DNA from: an uncultured Clostridium sp.
GTDB lineage: Bacteria > Bacillota > Clostridia > Lachnospirales > Lachnospiraceae
Reading direction: 5' to 3'
NCBI GenBank assembly: GCA_902496665.1
Contig: CABVBU010000008.1
Span: 24,335 to 88,334 of the forward strand
DNA length: 64,000 bases
Part shown: positions 62,099-64,000 of the stretch, piece by piece
Layout of the letters: each line of letters begins with the position of its first letter
How positions within the stretch are numbered: position 1 is the first letter of the stretch
The notes under the pieces: model-generated
The model's database searches: none
What the model saw: only the letters and a program-made list of their open reading frames with translations
What the model was told of the DNA's origin: nothing
Position numbers and translations under genes: made by a program

Positions 62099-63343
62099 TT
62101 ATTCCGGACAAACGATCTTACCAGCCACTGCACATGCTGCAGCTGTTCTCGGGGATGCGAGATAGATCTGTACCTTAGATGTTCCCATACGTCCAAGGAA
62201 GTTTCGGTTGTTGGTAGCGACAACACGCTCGCCGTCTGTCAGGATACCGCCCGCGCGTCCGCAGCAGAGGCCGCAGCCCGGGTGGGTGATCATAGCGCCT
62301 GCCTCGGCCAGGGTCTCAAGAATTCCGAGATCAGCAGCCTGTTTGTAGATCTTGCGGCTTGCCGGGGTCACGATAAGCTTCACGAAGTTCGCTACTTTCT
62401 TGCCCTTTAAGACTTCGGCAGCGGCAGCCAGGTCCTCAAGACGTCCGTTTGTGCAGGAACCGATAAATACCTGATCGATCTCTGTGCCTTCAAGCACGCT
62501 GACATTGCGGATCTTGTCAACCTGGGACGGACATGCCATGACCGGAACAAAATCCTCGGCATTGTATTCCATCACGCGGCAGTAATTTGCGTCCGGATCG
62601 CCGAAGAGGCTCTTCTGGTAGTCATTTAAGGTAACATTGCAGTATTCCGCCGTCTTCTCGTCCGGTGTGAACAGAGCGCACTTTGCGCCGGCCTCGATAG
62701 CCATATTGGAGATCGTCATACGGCTTGCGACTGTCATGCTCTCAACTGCGCTTCCGGAGAACTCAAGAGCCTTATAAGTAGCGCCGTCCGCGCCGAGATC
62801 ACCGATGAGGCGCAGGATCACATCCTTGGACATTACATTCTCCGGCAGCTTTCCGTTGATGACAACTTTGATGGTCTCCGGCACACGGATCCACATGGTT
62901 CCTGTTCCCAGGATGCTGGCCATTTCTGTATATCCGATACCGGAAGAGAACGCGCCGACACAGCCGTAGGTCGTTGTGTGGCTGTCTGTACCGAATGCGA
63001 TATCGCCCGGTTTTACATATCCGGCTTCTGTCATTAACTGGTGGCAGATTCCGTCGCTTCTGTGGACGTGGGTCATGCCGTATTTTGCGGCAAACGCATC
63101 GCCGACATGGAAATGTCTTGTATCGTCAAGCTGGCTTGCCGGAACAAGGTGGTCGTAGATCAGAACGACCTTATCCGGATCCCACAGCTTCTCAAATCCC
63201 ATCTCTTTAAATTTCTCCGCCACGAACGGAATAAAAATGTCGTGGATCATGACGCGGTCAACATTTACGGTCACGATATCGCCCGGCTTTACGGACCTGC
63301 CGGTATTATGTTCAACGATCTTCTCAATTACAGTCTTTCCCAT
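62099..63343 (-). CDS. leuC: 3-Isopropylmalate dehydratase large subunit (LeuC/HacA-type)
   Basis: 414 residues, aconitase family. Cluster ligands are in 'FIGSCTNGRLEDL' and 'HPGCGLCCGRAGG'; 'FGTDSHTTTYGCVGAF' is conserved. It is the shorter form of about 415 residues, common in Clostridia and archaea, as opposed to the longer enterobacterial LeuC of about 465. It isomerises 2- and 3-isopropylmalate in leucine synthesis with LeuD. A related dehydratase role is possible, since no leuA or leuB is in the window. ATG 63343 has GGGAGG upstream. Confidence 0.88.
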   Translation of the reverse strand: MGKTVIEKIVEHNTGRSVKPGDIVTVNVDRVMIHDIFIPFVAEKFKEMGFEKLWDPDKVVLIYDHLVPASQLDDTRHFHVGDAFAAKYGMTHVHRSDGICHQLMTEAGYVKPGDIAFGTDSHTTTYGCVGAFSSGIGYTEMASILGTGTMWIRVPETIKVVINGKLPENVMSKDVILRLIGDLGADGATYKALEFSGSAVESMTVASRMTISNMAIEAGAKCALFTPDEKTAEYCNVTLNDYQKSLFGDPDANYCRVMEYNAEDFVPVMACPSQVDKIRNVSVLEGTEIDQVFIGSCTNGRLEDLAAAAEVLKGKKVANFVKLIVTPASRKIYKQAADLGILETLAEAGAMITHPGCGLCCGRAGGILTDGERVVATNNRNFLGRMGTSKVQIYLASPRTAAACAVAGKIVCPE

Positions 63344-63359
63344 TTCGTTTTCCTCCCGT

Positions 63360-63851
63360 TCAGTCCAAACCATTCAGCTTACGCATGGCTTTTACAAGGC
63401 CGCCTGCGCGGATAATGTCCATCAGGTTCTCAGGAAGAGACGCGATCGGGTACTCTTTTCCGTTGTAGTCGATGTGCTCGTTCATCACAACGGATGCGGT
63501 ATCGCCCTCTTTGATGTCATCGTAGAGTGTCGGCTGTTCGATGAGGAGCAGACCGTTGTTGATGGAGTTGCGGAAGAAAATCCTCGCAAAGGATTTCGCG
63601 ATCACACACTGGATTCCCAACGCTTTGATGATCTCCGGTGCCTGCTCCCTGGAAGAGCCGCAGCCAAAGTTCTTTCCGGCAACGATGATGTCACCGGGCT
63701 TGATCTGGGCAGCCAGCTCTGGGCGGAGCGGGGAAAATCCATACTGTTTCATATCGTCAATGGTCTTTAATGCAAGGTACTCGGTCGGGATAATGATATC
63801 GGTGTCGATGTCATCGCCCAGAACCCAGACCTTTCCTGTCATTTTTTCCAT
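63360..63851 (-). CDS. leuD: 3-Isopropylmalate dehydratase small subunit
   Basis: 163 residues. 'GDDIDTDIIIPTEYL' at the N-terminus and 'GKNFGCGSSREQAPEIIKAL' are the swivel-domain signatures. It pairs with the large subunit encoded 16 bases downstream on the same strand. The 52-base repeat lies 95 bases upstream. The promoter probably lies past the window end, by analogy with copy 1. Confidence 0.92.
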   Translation of the reverse strand: MEKMTGKVWVLGDDIDTDIIIPTEYLALKTIDDMKQYGFSPLRPELAAQIKPGDIIVAGKNFGCGSSREQAPEIIKALGIQCVIAKSFARIFFRNSINNGLLLIEQPTLYDDIKEGDTASVVMNEHIDYNGKEYPIASLPENLMDIIRAGGLVKAMRKLNGLD

Positions 63852-63945
63852 GGTAAAAGTCCTCGATTTCTATACAAATATAGTGATCATATTCAAAAAT
63901 GCATATTGCCGTATCATTCTGGCAAATACCAATAAGTAATTTATC

Positions 63946-63997
63946 CGTAACTGTTCAGTAGGTCTGCGCACTTGCTGCGCTGACCGTAAGAAAACAT
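63946..63997. repeat. 52-base hairpin repeat, copy 2
   Basis: Same sequence as 41261-41312 except two bases (TA instead of CT after CAG). It is in the same orientation relative to the leftward gene (leuD) as copy 1 is to the MprF-like gene. It sits at the end of the window. Confidence 0.8.
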
Positions 63998-64000
63998 AGG

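Overview
The window looks like chromosomal DNA from a spore-forming, low-to-mid GC Gram-positive anaerobe, most likely a member of the Lachnospiraceae or a close Clostridia relative. This rests on the sporulation genes spmA and spmB, a T-box in front of metG, meso-diaminopimelate dehydrogenase (ddh), oxygen-sensitive class III ribonucleotide reductase (nrdDG), SpaA-type surface proteins, and strong AGGAGG ribosome binding sites. No rRNA, tRNA, CRISPR array, transposase, integrase or replication origin was found.

Positions 1-27,000 hold the most unusual arrangement. The window opens inside spmA. Its usual neighbour spmB appears only at 26480. Between them lie about 26 kb: a nickel/peptide-type ABC operon (nikABCDE-like, 723-5670) behind a structured leader with a terminator; a minimal type IV filament/type II secretion-like module (platform protein, three pseudopilins, ATPase; 5939-9518); and a set of exported surface proteins (9874-25944). 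The surface set is a DUF6273-like lipoprotein, a GLUG/cell-wall-binding protein, a 3390-residue SpaA-repeat adhesin with a TPETG sorting signal, and a signal-peptide membrane protein. An ArsC/Spx-like gene on the minus strand closes the block. The layout suggests an accessory surface-structure island set between two sporulation genes.

Positions 27,100-36,000 hold a MarR/FabT-like regulator and a complete dipeptide/oligopeptide ABC operon (permeases, two ATPases, then two tandem paralogous binding lipoproteins) behind a promoter and terminator-like leader. Positions 36,090-41,183 are leftward: a nitroreductase, a DUF885 lipoprotein, and an overlapping pair of an alpha/beta hydrolase and an MprF-like (DUF2156) membrane enzyme.

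Positions 41,400-50,000 are mostly housekeeping: T-box-metG, TraX-family gene, tatD, rsmA (ksgA), an ATC-hydrolase-like gene paired with a MATE exporter, and ddh. A second MATE exporter follows, then a three-gene set of leucine-rich-repeat protein, VWA/metallopeptidase-like protein and MoxR-type AAA+ ATPase (51499-55412). After it come a radical SAM gene, nrdD-nrdG behind paired NrdR boxes and a long leader, an autoregulated-looking marR-MATE operon, and leftward leuD-leuC.

A 52-base hairpin-forming repeat occurs twice almost identically (41261, 63946), each time upstream of a leftward gene, with a degenerate copy at 51429. Functions are assigned by reading protein motifs. No database search was run.
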